64,000 nucleotides of DNA from Boesenbergia rotunda (taxonomy: Eukaryota; Streptophyta; Magnoliopsida; Zingiberales; Zingiberaceae). Location of the stretch: positions 38,287 through 102,286 of the forward strand of contig JAGFNQ010010061.1 in assembly GCA_024364735.1 (NCBI GenBank). The letters are read 5' to 3'. The notes under the pieces were generated by a model. The model saw nothing but the letters and a program-made list of their open reading frames with translations. It had not been told where the DNA came from and searched no databases. The position numbers and the translations under genes were made by a program. Of the stretch, positions 47,387 to 59,768 are shown piece after piece. How positions within the stretch are numbered: position 1 is the first letter of the stretch; the number at the start of each line of letters is the position of its first letter.

Positions 47387-50300
47387 CCTCTACTCTTATC
47401 AAAATTATTACTAGTACAAATGTTGATTTGGCTAAGGCTAGGATGAAAGTTAAGGAATTGAAGAATGAAGTTTGCATGCTTAAATTAGAATCAATGAAAC
47501 TTAAGGACAATTTGCATGTTCCCTCTATTGTTTCAAATGATGCATGTTTGGAAAAAGAAAATAGGGAACTAAGGGAAAAGGTAAAGGACCTCACCAAGGC
47601 ACTTAGGAAATTTCACGTTGGCTCTAGCAACCTTGATATGATAATAAATAGCCAAAGAGCCGTGTATAACAAAGCCGGGATAGGTTATAGGCCAAAAACT
47701 AAGGAGGTAGCTTTTGTTTCACTTATGGGTAGAAAGGGTGCCTCTAGGAGACAAGGAGTTAAGGGAAATGCAAAGAAGGCTTGGGTACCAAAGAAGTATT
47801 TAAATGATTCTTGCAGAACTATCATTTGGGTACCAAAAGTTTGTATTTTCCGTGTTGCTTAGGTGAAGGTGAAGGATGCCTAAAAAATGTGGATAGTGGA
47901 TAGCGGGTGTTCAAGGCACATGACCGGAGATGTAAGCAAGTTCACCACTATTAGCTATCTAAGAGAAGACACTGTATCTTTCGGAAATAGTGGGAAACTC
48001 AAAATAATTGGTAGGGGTACCATTGAGGTATCTCCTACAATCACTATCCACAAAGTTCTTTTAATTAAGGGAATGGAGTTTAATTTACTTAGTGTAAGTC
48101 AACTTTGTGATGCGGGATATAGGGTTGAGTTTTATGCTAGAAAGTGTTTAATTAAGCAAAATGGATCTGAGAGTATTTTGCTAGAAGGATATAGAGAGGC
48201 TAATCTTTACTATCTTAATCTTACTTATGCTTCTAACAATTTGCCTAAGTGTCCATATCTAAAGAAGAAGAAGGATGGTTGTGGCACCGATGACTTGGGC
48301 ACATCAACATGAAGAATATTGCAAGAGTTGCCAAGAAAGAATTGGTGAAGGGGCTTCCCATGATCAAGTACGAAAAGACCAAGATGTGTGATGTGTGCCA
48401 AGAGGGTAAGCAATCTAGGTCATCACGCAAAGGTAAAACCTTAACTAGCACTACTTTACCTTTAGAATTATTGCATATGGACTTATTTGATTGTCATAGT
48501 ACTCCATCCTTGTTAGGGAGTAAATATTGTTAGGTTATTGTAGATGATTTTTCTAGATTTACTTGGATATTTTTCATGAAACATAAGGATGATACCTTAG
48601 AAATTTTCATAGGTTTTAGTAAGAAGGTTGAAAATGAAAAACATCTCAAAATCAACCGAATTAGGAGTGACCATGATGGGGAGTTTCAAAATTTAAACTT
48701 CTCACAATTTTGTATAGAAAATGGGTACAAGCATGAATTTTCATGCCCAATGACCCCTCAACAAAATGGTGTAGTAGAAAGGAGAAATAGGGCATTACAA
48801 GAGGATGCTAGAACTATGTTTAATGCATATTCTCTTCTTAGCTACTTTTGGGCTGAAGCGGTAAATACTGCTTGTTACATTCAAAACTGGGTCTTAATTC
48901 ATAGGTTTTTAGGAAAAACTCCATTTGAGTTATGGAATAGGAGAATTTCACAAATTCATTACTTTAGGGTTTTTGTATGTAAGATTTACATTCTAAACAC
49001 CAAGGATGATTTGAGGTAGTTTGAATCTAAGGCGGATGAGGGGATTTTAGTTGGATATTCATCCACTAGTAGGGGATATAGGGTATATAACAAATGGACC
49101 AAGGTAATTGAGGAGTCATCCAATATGGAGTTCGATGAGTCTACCAACACCTACCCTAGAAAATCTTCTATTGATAAGGACATAGAAGAAAGTCAACCCC
49201 TTACCCAAGAAATTCAAAACCTACATTTGGAGGGCAATGATCAAGGGGGAGAGAGAAGTGCACTAGAGGATGAACATCATGTAGCCAATAAACCCATAAC
49301 CTCTAGGCCCTTAAGGCATCACCAAGATCACCCCATTGATCAAATAGTGGGTGATGTCACTCAAGGGGTGAGGACTAGGTCTTACTTTAGGGAACAAAGT
49401 AGTCAAATTGCCTTGATTTCTCAATTATAACCAAAATCTATTGATGAGACATTAGGTGATGTGGATTAGGTCCTAGCTATGCAAGAGGAGTTGAATCAAT
49501 TTGAAAGGAGTGAAGTATGAGAGTTAGTTCCTAGGCCCAATGATTGTACCATTGTCACCACTAGATGGGTCTTTAGGAACAAGCTAGATGATCAAGGAAA
49601 GATAACTAGAAACAAGGCTAGGTTGATTGCTAGGGGGTTTAATCAAGTTGAAGGTCTTGACTATGATGAGACATATGCCCCCGTAGCTAGACTAGAGTCT
49701 ATTAGGATTTTATTAGCATATGCCGCTCACATAGGTTTCACACATCACCAAATGGATGTGAAGTCGGCATTCCTTAATGGGGTTAAGGAAGAGGTATAAG
49801 TAGAGCAACCACCCGGGTTTGAAAACCCAAACTATCCTAGGCATGTCTATAAACTAAGAAAAGTCTTGTATGGATTGAAACAAGCTCCCTGGGCTTGGTA
49901 TGAAAGGCTTTCATCATTCTTAATATCCAAGGGTTTTAGGAGAGGTACAATTGATCCAACTCTTTTCTTAAAATCTAAGGATAAGGACATCTTTGTGGCC
50001 CAAGTTTATGTGGATGATATTATTTTTGGGTCCACAAATAGTGAATTTCTTCATGAGTTTATTAAATGTATGGAAAATGAGTTTGAGATGAGTCTTGTAG
50101 GAGAGTTGACATTCTTTTTAGGGTTACAAGTTAAGCAAACAAATGAAGGGACTCATGTTTATCAAACTAAATATGCTAGAGAAATCATTAAGAAATTTGG
50201 CCTAGAAAATGCTAAGGTAGCATCAACCCCTATAGGAACAAATGTTAAAATGGACAGTGATCTTGAGGGGAAGATGGTAGATTCCAAATAATATAGGAGC

Positions 50301-51339
50301 ATGATTGGTAGTTTATTATACCTAACCGCTAGTAGACCCGATATATTATTTGCGGTAGGTATGTGTGCAAGGTACCAATCATGTGCCAAAGAGTCTCATC
50401 TAGTGGTAGTCAAGAGAATTTTAAGGTATATTAAAGGTACTCTTAATGTCTGGCTTTGGTATCCTAGAACATCAAATGTTGAAATTATTGGATACACTGA
50501 TTCAGACTATGCGGGTTGTAAACTAGACAGAAAGAGTACTAGTGGAGGATGTTAATTTATTGGGTCATCTTTAGTTAGTTGGAGTAGTAGGTAATAACCA
50601 TGTGTTGCCCTATCAACAATGGAGGCCGAATATGTTGCAATGGGTGGTTGTCTGTCCCAACTACTTGGATCATGCACACCTTAGAGGATTATGAGTTACA
50701 TTACTCCAAAGTCAAGGTTTTGTGTGATAATGTAAGTACTTGTTGCAGTTTCCTTCATCATTTTTACAAATCAAGTAGGCTCTGATACATAACTGTCTTT
50801 ATCATGCCAATCATTTTTTTACCTTTCTTGATATATGGCAAAGGGGGAGAGAAGAAAAAGTCAGGTTAATATAATTTTTCCAAGTCAAGTTATTTTTTCC
50901 TTGGTTTCGAAAAAATCAAGTTTCAAAATTATTGTTCGAAAAAATCAAGTTTTGAAAAAAATTAAGTTAAAATTATTTTTTCTGACAAAATAATCTTTTC
51001 AGTTTGTTACTCAAACTTTTCTTCGAAAAAGAAAATTTTATTTCCTGAAAAGTTATTTTTAGAAAATACAATTTGATTCAGAAAATTTTGTTGGAGAAAA
51101 ACTTTAAGTTAGAAATTTTCAAAACATGATTTTCTCAAAGTCTTCAAAATCTTTTTGGAAAAACTTTCAAAATAGAAAATTTCCATATTTTCAAAAGCAT
51201 CAGGGGGAGATTTTCAACTTAAAAGAAGCCTTATGCAACGTTTCGAATTTTTGCTAAGTTTTTCATAAATTAATTCTAAGGAATAAGGGGGAGAGAACTG
51301 ATTAAGTGTAACACCCCGAAATTTCCTATATGAAATATT

Positions 51340-51645
51340 AGGAAATATTATGAATTCATAAATATGAAATATTATGAATTCATAAATACGAAATATTATG
51401 GAATTCATGAAATAGTATCATGAAATATTATGAAATATTATGAATTCATAAATATGAAATATTATGGAATTCATGAAATAGTATCATGAAATATTATGAA
51501 ATATCATGAATTCATAAATATGAAATATTATGGAATTCATGAAATAGTATCATGAAATATTATGAAATATCATGAATTCATAAATATGAAATATTATGGA
51601 ATTCATGAAATATTATCATGAAATATTATGAAATATATGAATTCA
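51340..51645. repeat. 66 bp tandem repeat, about four copies
   Basis: The unit contains ggaattcatgaaatagtatc and gaattcataaatatgaaata; ggaattc recurs at 51400, 51466, 51532 and 51598, exactly 66 bp apart. Confidence 0.9.
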
Positions 51646-51730
51646 TGGAATATAATTAATATTATGAAATTTCATAATGGGCTTGGATTGGTGCAAAATG
51701 TGATAAAAAGAAAATATAGAAGGGAGGAAG

Positions 51731-51792
51731 CAGGGATTGAACCTTGAACCTCCTAGTTGCACTAGCAATGTCTTAACCATTGCACCAAGCCA
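51731..51792 (-). other. tRNA-like sequence (A- and B-box) antisense in LTR S2
   Basis: Minus-strand TGGTGCAATGG fits the A-box consensus and GGTTCAATCCC, about 40 nt downstream, fits the B-box consensus. Position relative to the LTR start is similar to the copy in S1. May be a relic of a tRNA or SINE. Confidence 0.45.
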
Positions 51793-54495
51793 TGTTTCTT
51801 GTTAGAGAATAAGGAACATGCTTGTTAAGTGGGTAAGAGTGAAGAGACATGTCTTTTCATGGGAAAAGTATAAATATGGGAAGTTGGAGTAACTTCCTTT
51901 TACTTCTCTTCTTCTTCTTCCTTCTCCACCGAAACCACCATCTTCTTCTTCTCTTCTTCCATTTTCGAAACCAACCTCCTAGGGTTCTAACTCTAGGGCA
52001 ATTACAAGGAGGAAATCCAAGTGTCTTTACCTTCTACCAAGACCAAGGAGTCTTAGAGAAAAGTTGGAAGAAAAAGGTTTCACATACCCTTCAAGTGTAG
52101 GGTACCCTACGGTTTAAAGAAATTCCAGCGCAAGGATGTAAGTATCCCCTCGCCTGCAGTATAATGATTATGTGTGATCCTTGTTATTTTTCTTGTACAA
52201 AATTTAGGGCTTTTCACCTATGAAAGTTTCGGCCCCCTCTTGAAGGGAGGCCTTGGTCACTTTTTATTACATGGAAAGATTCCTTGAAATTTAGGGTATG
52301 CTTATATGTTGTTTCCCTTCATGTTGTAATACCAAAAATTGGGATTTGCACCCTTATAAGTTTCGGCCATGCATGATAGAAATTAGGGTTTGGGGATTTT
52401 ATGATTTTCTATAATGGATTCATGCTTAGGAATGTAGATCAAGTGTTTGAATATATGTTTGTATGAATATTGGATACTCCTACCCTATGAAACTAGGGTT
52501 AGGGTTTAGATGGGTTTCGGCCAAGACCTAGGAATTAGGGTTAGTGAGGATTGAATTATCACATAATGTATCCATGCTTAGTATATTGTATGATAGTGTA
52601 TACAAGGTGTTGTATAGATGGTTGTGTGAATATTTCATTGCCAAAAATTGAACTTGCCCTATCATAGGACTTTCGGCCAAGGCATAGACTTTAGGGTTTG
52701 TGAAAATTAATTATCCTATGATATATGTTTATGGTTGGGGATAATCATATGTATATGTATGTGGTGTTAAATGGAAGGGTTGATATGTAAACCTTAAATT
52801 GTTAGCATGCTATGATATGTTTATGTATGAGGTGTTTGAATAAATGTATGTGTGAATGATTAATGCAAAAGTCCTGATATTTCCCTACTCTTGATGTTTC
52901 GGCCAACCCACTAGGACTAGGGTTGTAAAGGTCAAACTACCCTATGATATATGTTTATGGTTGGGGATGATCATATGTGTATGTATGTGGTGTTAAATGG
53001 AATGGTTGATAAGGAAACCTTAATTGTTAGCATGCTTTGATATGTTTATGTATGAGGTGTTTAAATGAGATGTCTGATTGAAATCTTAATTGATAGCATG
53101 CTACCACTTCCTACGATATGAGTATGACCTATGTGACCAAAGCTTGTCAGGTCTAAGGTAGGTTAAGTGGTTGAAATATGATGCATGATGAAGTATGTAT
53201 GAACATGTATGGAATATGATATATGTATGAACAAGTATGAAATATGATGTATGTATAAACATGTATGATGCATGTATGAACAAGTATGAAATATGATGTA
53301 TGTATGGACATGCATGAAATATGATGTATGTATGAGCATGCCTTATAGCCCATGGGGCACACTTATGAAATTGCATGTGATATGTTAAAATGCTTGAAGG
53401 GATACTCAAATAGTATGGGATCAAGAGCACCCGAATGTGTGGTGTGTCCCTAGGGGATCAAGAGCACCCTTGAAGAGTGGTGTGCCCCATAAGAGTAAAT
53501 ATGGAGTATTCCTTAGCATATATGTAACAGCATGATAAGTATTTTACTTTTAAGTTGTGTACCCGACTCGGAAGGGGGTCGTTAAACAAATCCGGGGTGC
53601 ATGTTAACGTGGCTCCGGTAGGACGGAAGGGTCCTGCTCTAATGACTTGGTGGCTCGCTACCCCAATTCATTAGGGAACGCGCAATAGTTCCGCGCGATA
53701 GTTGGTACACAACAGGGCCCGATATGATATGGATGTATTTTTAAGTAATACCATTATGGAAATGTTTTGAAAACATTCATTGAAAATATTTGTAATATGT
53801 GAAGAGTATGCTTGAGGTACTTGATACTGCATGTTAGAAACCTGGATGTTTAACATGCTTTGATGAACTCATTATGTGTACATGTTATGTTCTTTCATAC
53901 GGATTTTGCGAGTAGGACAGGATCCTTACTAAGTGTTTTGCTTACTAGTTTATGTGTTGTCTTATGCTGCAGATAACACTTAAATGGAAGGAAGAGGCAG
54001 GAGGCTGAAGATGTGTGGGGTGGTGGCTCGGGAAGAAAGATTTCTATATCTACATATTTATGCTTATGTTATGCTCCTTGACAATAAGTATTAGTGATTA
54101 GGATTGACATGACATGATAGTGTTTACCTTGGAGGTCTCTTATACTTGATTATGTTATGAGTTACATTACTAGTGATGTTATCGGGTTATAGAATGACAT
54201 TTGATAATTTTTGCAAGCATGCTTAGTACCTAGTTCCCTTAAGTCCTTGCCTTGTTGTTTTAATGTCATGCTAGAAGATAGAAATAGAAAAAAAAGAAAA
54301 AATATATATTACTATATGATTGAGTTGTACGTAACCCCGCCCCGAGAGTAGATATAAGGGAGGGCGTTACATTAAGGGGGAGAGTAGAAAATCTACTTAT
54401 TCTTTCTTTCTAGTACATAATTATCATGAATATGTCCTATGTTTGTTTTTACTTAACTTTTGAATGGTGTTTCTATAAATCAAAAAGGGGGAGAT

Positions 54496-55715
54496 TGTTG
54501 GTACTGGAAGCACTAGATTGAACCTAGTTTTGATAATGGCAAAGGATTTAAAGTTAAGTATCTATTGTAATCTAATGGATTTACCAAGTGTGCAGGTAAG
54601 TCCTAGTTCACCTAAGCACGAAGTCTTGACCTACAGGGTTGAGCAAGAAGTCCTGGTCGTGGACTGGGCACCGAAGTCCTGATTCGGAAGATTGGGCAGG
54701 AGTCTTAGCCGAGCGAGGATTTCAGACAGAAGTAAAGGCAGGTTAAGGAACGAACGTCTCGAGATCCGACAGTCTCGGAGGCCGAGCAAAAGTCCAACCG
54801 GAGGATCTGGTTGGTAAAAGGTAACTTCTCCTGAGAGGAGTAGGTGAAGACACGTTCCCCGGAAGAGGGAATTGTAGGCGTCGGTTCGACCTAGTCTTTG
54901 ATTTTGAAATCCAAAGTCAGAACCAAGACAGCTCCGACTGTGATTTATACTTGTAATTATTTATATTATATTATTCCTAGACTAACCCTGGATGAAGGAG
55001 TGAGAAGTGTTTACTGCTGCATCCCAGGCGCCTGAGAGGAGTTAGGCGCCCGATAAGCTAGGCGCTTGATAGTTATCAGGCACCCCAGATGGCTTGTTCC
55101 AGCGGGTGAGTTCGGCTGAGCTGGCAGGTTGCCACATCAGCAACTCAGGCGCCCATGAGCCATCAGGCGCCCCAGGGGTCCCAGGATAGGAGTTTAGCCG
55201 AGTATGCGGATAAGGATGCACTCGATTCGCGACACGTGTCAGGCGCCCAACAAGCCTCAGGGGCCCGAGAACTTCCTATATATGGGGCTTCACCCCTTGC
55301 TTTCCAGCATTAGTTTTCACATTCAACGAGAAAAGCCTTCTAGCAACTCAAGCACTCCAAAGATCTTCAAACTCCTTCCGTGCTCGAGTTTCTTCGTGCC
55401 GCAAATGATCAAGGTCGATGACACGTCGCCCAAGACATTCTGTGTTCCTTTCAGTGTCGTCGGTGTATTTTATTCATTGTTTAAATTCTATACTCAACTT
55501 ACATATTTGTAATATTTTTCTCGACTTATAGAATTTCCCAACGAAAATGGTCAAGGACCGTGGGCCTTGAAGTAGGAGTCGTCAAAGACTCTGAACCATG
55601 TAAAAAGAAATGTGTTAGTGTTGTGTTTTCAATTCTTCCGCCGTGTTCTGATTATTCTGAAAATTTTATGTAATCGCTATTCATCCCCCCCTCTATCGAT
55701 TACAATGATCCCACA
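54496..55715 (+). mobile_element. Sirevirus-type 3' LTR (family 2)
   Basis: 1,220 bp from TGTTGGTACTGG to GATCCCACA, preceded by a polypurine tract and therefore a 3' LTR. Contains repeated GGCGCC-centred motifs (55026-55260) and a TATA-like ctatatat near 55277. It is the same family as 28032-28443 but differs from the 5' LTR at 39691 of the gag-pol that precedes it. Confidence 0.75.
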
Positions 55716-57599
55716 AGAACCTCCAGTCCAATGGTCTGCTTCCAAAAGTCCAAATCAATGCCTTGTATCAATGGGCATAATGTTTAGCTACTATAATATA
55801 TAATCTATAGCTAAACGAGTTATCTCAATTAATTAGGGTCGTCCAAATTATCCTGTTTGATTTAATTAATCATAATTAAATGAGTAGCCCTTAATTAACC
55901 CAAATTACCCCGATTAGATTCCGGTTAGGATTTTGGAACCTAAATTTATCAAGTTTAGATTATTAGGTTTCATCCCCCAATTAACCCTAATCATACCACA
56001 ACCTAACTAGATCAGGATTTTAACAACTGAATGGATTAATTCCTACTCCACAATGAATTAATTGATTCAAGTTCAATCAAGATAACAAAACTCATTTAAT
56101 TACTGTTTTACCCCGTTCCTACATGGTATCACAAGGCTAGGATTATTACAAGTCATAGTGAGACCCAATTCCATATTCAATCCATTCCATTAATCCAATC
56201 AATCCATTATTAATTCCTTTAAAGATCAGATAAACCAAACCGAATAAATTTGGTATAAATCGATCCAAGAATACAGATCTGAAAACAACAATACCCAATT
56301 TAGAGTAGCAAGCTACCGATCCAAAATAGTCCAAGTCTCAACCATAATAGAGCTTACCTGGATGACACTGTTCTGATCCAAGAAGTAAAACCAATCATAG
56401 AAAACCAAATTTGAGCTGATGAAACTCTACAAAATAGAAACCAAATTCTAATACTTCATCACGTATCCTCTTAAGAACAAGATTCCAAAAACTGAACTCT
56501 AACTCATGGTGATATCAAGAACCTACTGAAATTCTAAAACAAGGTTCGCTAAACCTAAACCACATCAGGATACGAACCTAAAGCATAACCACAACCTATC
56601 AAAGTCCAAAATCAGATCGGATCATGCATTTAACCTTACCTCGGAATTCCGGCGATGCTCCATAGCTCCGGCGTTCAGCAAGGAGTTCAACCAATTCTAC
56701 CATTCCATTCAAAATAGGAGTCAAAACCAATTGAGTGCATAAACCTTGAACCTGATCACAACACAAGGAATTACAAGCGCTTACCTGGTGAAATGGCATG
56801 AATTTAGTGTACCAATCTCCTTGGTCGACACTGAGCAGCGGGGGTATCGCTGATCCCAGTTTACCCGATCCTCCCCCGTGCTCAGCTCACCTGCTCAATT
56901 TCAGAAGTGAGACCGGGTAGAGGAAAGAAGGAGAAAGAAACTAGGGCTCCCACCGTCGCAACCCACCACGAACCGAACTTGGTGTCGCAGCTTCCTTTAT
57001 GCGTGAAGGAGGTGGAAGGAGGAGGGACTTGCGACGGGGAGCTACTCGCACAAGGCACAGTGAGAAAATGGGATCCTCGGAAGAGAGCAAGGATCTAGGG
57101 TTCCTGGCATCGCGAACCCACTTCCGATCATCGCTTAGCATCGCCCCTCATCTGCGTGCGTGAAGGATGAAGGAGGAGTGGTCGTCAGATGGGATTCGAC
57201 TGTGATTAGGGCTCACGAAGGAATGGAAGAAGAAGAGGATCAACTCGGCTTGGCTACGGGTGAAAGGAGAAGAGAAGGGAAGAAGAAGGCATCAGGGAAT
57301 CGGGTGGCTTGGCTGCGGACTAGGGTTCGCAGAATGGGAGAAGAGAAGGTTGTGTGATTTTTAATAGGGTTATTTTTCATTTAGCCCCTCCGGATTTCAC
57401 AAATCCCACCCAAGCCCTCAACTTAGGTTAATTTCCATTTTAATTTCCCTCTCTTGGTTTCTTCTCAAATCACCTCCCAATACACTAGGGTTTAAACAAA
57501 TGAGTCGTCCAAATTACGGTTCTACTTCCTCTAGTACCTTGGGACCCCTATTTAAATTACGGAAACTTCTATAAACAACCCAAAATTTTTTGGTCCATA
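55716..57599. mobile_element. Unclassified repeat, possibly antisense LTR
   Basis: No gene found. On the minus strand a TATA-like run near 57360 is followed by a CT-rich, GC-richer leader (57340-56880), as in retrotransposon LTRs. A site resembling a primer-binding site (TGGTATCACAAG, 56124-56135) lies on the plus strand after a TTCCTACA end. The two readings conflict and borders are unknown. Confidence 0.3.
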
Positions 57600-58582
57600 T
57601 TTTAATTTAGCCGAATATAATAGTTCCTTATGATCTGCAAGGATTTCTAAGATTATGTCAGACTCAGGGGGAGTCCCAATCAAAAGAACAATTCATACTT
57701 TAATTTCTGATTACTTTAAAATCATTCTTAAAAAAATATTTTTTGTAATTCATTTCATTTGAATCAAATCCTAGGACTTAGAGGATGAACAACTTGTGGT
57801 CAACAAGCTTCCTTGGACTGTGTCAGGTTTAGGGGGAGGTTTAAATTAAAAGAACCATTAGAAGTTTCAATAATAGTATATTTTCAAAAAAAATACTATC
57901 TTTTCAAAAACATTTTATTTTTGAAAATACAATAGTTTCATTGTCCAAAACATATTTTGAAAATCTTTTATCTTTTGAATATTTTTGAAAATCTTTGAAA
58001 AATCACTTAGTTTGAAAAAAATCTCCAAGACACATAGAAAAGTCTTCCTTGTGGTTAACAAGTTTCCTAAGATTGTGTCAGATTGGGGAAGTATCCAAAC
58101 CAAGAAATTTATTTTTCAAAAATTAAATAATTAAATTGTAAATATTTTATCTTGATTAGAAAATCTCTAAGACACATAGGAAATTCTCTTGTTGTCAACA
58201 AGATTCCTTGGATTGTGTGAGATTTAGAGAAATTTAAATCAATAAAGTACTTATCTTGTCAAATATTACTCAAGTACTTAGCGTTTCCTAAAATATTTTT
58301 TTTTAAAAAAAGTACTTGATTTATAGTATAAAATAAAAAAAAGGAGAGGACTTTTGAAAATTATGTTTTCATTAAACATAAATATTCTCAAAAATCATTA
58401 TTGGTGCAAATTTTAAGTTAAAATCATTATTAGTGCCTTCTATTTTATTTAGATGTGTGTCAAAGGGGCAGAGAGTACTAAAGTAAGTTAGATTTTCTTT
58501 GATTTTCCCCAAAGTATTCACCTAAAACCCTTAGACTAAAACATATCTTAAGATTATTGTCAAACATCAAAAAGGGGGAGAT
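57600..58582 (+). mobile_element. 3' non-coding region of another Sirevirus, repeated PPT units
   Basis: Four diverged copies of a unit like gtcaacaagattccttggat..tgtgtcag..gggggag at about 57635, 57790, 58045 and 58190, and a final polypurine tract aaaaagggggagat at 58569-58582 that abuts an LTR start. The coding part of this element is absent. Confidence 0.6.
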
Positions 58583-59016
58583 TGTTGGTGCTAAGAGCAT
58601 CAAACATGAACAGTCAACCTCTAGTGTTTCGATATTTGATAATATACTAAGGTCTGTTCAAGGTGATCTAGAGATAAGCCAAATAGGACCTGATGTTTGG
58701 TAGGGTAAACCCAAGCTTGATCAGGTTGACCAAAGGGATAACCAAATAGGACCTAATGTTTGGCTAGGTGATCAAACCCAGATCTGTTATGTTTGACAAT
58801 ATACCAAGGTTTGATCAGTTTGAACAAAGGTTAGTTAAACAGGATCTGATGTTTGGTAGAGAATCCAAGGTTGGTCAACTTGACCAAGAGATAAGCCAAA
58901 CAAGACTTGACGTTTGGCAGAGTAATAAAACATATTGGGACTAAGCCAAATAGGACTTGATGTTTGGCAGAAAGAAGTCTAGTCAGGATTAAGATGTCTA
59001 GCAAAGAAGTCCTTAT
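58583..59016 (+). mobile_element. Sirevirus-type LTR (family 3), 5' fragment with internal repeats
   Basis: Starts TGTTGGTGCTAAGAGC after a polypurine tract. Contains five variants of aagccaaataggacctgatg followed by tttggtag (near 58675, 58738, 58832, 58893 and 58945). Broken at 59017 by an LTR in the opposite orientation. Confidence 0.65.
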
Positions 59017-59768
59017 TGTTGGAACTTGGATGGCTAGAGAGGGGGGGTGAATATAGCCAGACATCGAACTTTTGCACTTATCGATTTTTCTGCACTTAAA
59101 CATTAGGCAGTAGCGGAAGCAAAAACAAAATAGAGTATGCAGAAACGTAAACTCTAAGCTAAGAGAAAACACAAGAACGCTAACAAGAGGATTTACAAGG
59201 TTCGGGGATAACTTGCCCCTACTCCTTGGCGTGCCCTTAAGGTGGGCGATCCCTTGATCATCGGCAGATCAAGCCCCGGAAAATTCGGATAGTAAGCAAC
59301 CTCCTTCTCGGTGGAGTAACCTCTCCACAGCGTTTCAAGATGATGAAGTATAAAGTATAGGAAATACAAGAAGGATCTTACATAGCACTTAGAACCACAA
59401 GAACACAAGCAAACTTCTCTGAGCTCCACCCAGCGCAGATCTCACGCAAGACTCTCCTCTTCGTGTCTTCTCGCTGATGGACTCAAGCTTCTTGTTTCTC
59501 TTCTCCCAAGTGCCCAAGTAACAGAAGATTGCTTCAAGGATCACAGTTGCTTGCTCAAGATGATGGAACAGCAGATAGCACAAGAACGCAGCAAGAAGTG
59601 TTCGCAACAAGCTCTAGCGAGAAGTCTCTTCAACCCTTCTCCGCTACGTAGCTTAATTCATCTCCACTAGCGCCAGGTCACCACCTCACTGTAGCCTCCA
59701 GCTGCTCACCTGCCAACGGCAGCTACCAATGAGCTCTCCCTAGACTCCCTGAGCTTCCCTCAGCCATG
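59017..59768 (-). mobile_element. Copia-type LTR 3' part, reverse orientation, truncated
   Basis: The plus strand begins TGTTGGAACTTGG followed by agagggggggtgaat, the reverse complement of the common Copia LTR end (ttcacccccc..ccaaca). It is cut at 59768 by the start of LTR C. Open frames across it are incidental. Confidence 0.5.

Larger units (their letters stand above)
40679..50800 (+). pseudogene. Sirevirus gag-pol, split by two solo LTRs, many stops
   Basis: Gag starts at ATG 40679 (MAFQEGYSTARPPFIDGNDF) and contains a damaged zinc knuckle (CYNCHQEGHMKNGR, last Cys lost). Solo LTRs at 41640-43928 and 44160-47386 interrupt it; across each, the flanks join in one frame when the LTR and one target copy are discounted. 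The coiled coil ENRELREKVKDL lies near 47557. Then come protease DSGCSRHMTGD (about 47896); integrase with Asp in LLHMDLFD, Asp in RSDHDGEF and Glu in GVVERRN (48470-48790); RT with YVDD at 50007-50018; RNase H with YTDSDYAGCKLDRKSTSGG (about 50490-50550). At least nine in-frame stops and one frameshift (48240-48310) make it inactive. Pol order IN-RT-RH identifies Copia. Confidence 0.9.
51307..54371 (+). mobile_element. Solo LTR S2, TGTAAC..GTTACA family, TSD TTAAG
   Basis: 3,065 bp starting TGTAACACCCCG and ending GGCGTTACA, flanked by TTAAG at 51302-51306 and 54372-54376. TATA box tataaata at 51869-51876 followed by a CT-rich leader. Same family as S1. Open frames in it are repeat-derived (CT-rich leader, tatg repeats at 53160-53345). 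Confidence 0.9.
50801..54495 (+). mobile_element. Sirevirus 3' non-coding region with repeated polypurine tracts (split by S2)
   Basis: Downstream of RNase H there is no gene, but gggggaga tracts recur at about 50845, 51203, 51288, 54377 and 54488. Multiple polypurine tracts upstream of the 3' LTR are a known Sirevirus trait. The last tract, aaaaagggggagat at 54482-54495, directly abuts an LTR. Solo LTR S2 occupies 51307-54371. Confidence 0.7.

Noticed and set aside
51849..52100. 83-codon frame with Leu/Phe-rich stretch in LTR S2
   Set aside because: Created by the CT-rich leader after the LTR TATA box; no conservation in S1.
53101..53430. 109-codon minus-strand frame rich in His/Ile/Tyr
   Set aside because: Translation of the tatgtatgaacatgtatgaa-type tandem repeat in LTR S2.
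56124..56135. TGGTATCACAAG as a primer-binding site
   Set aside because: Matches only the first eight bases of the initiator Met-tRNA site and no gag follows; conflicts with the antisense reading of the same block.
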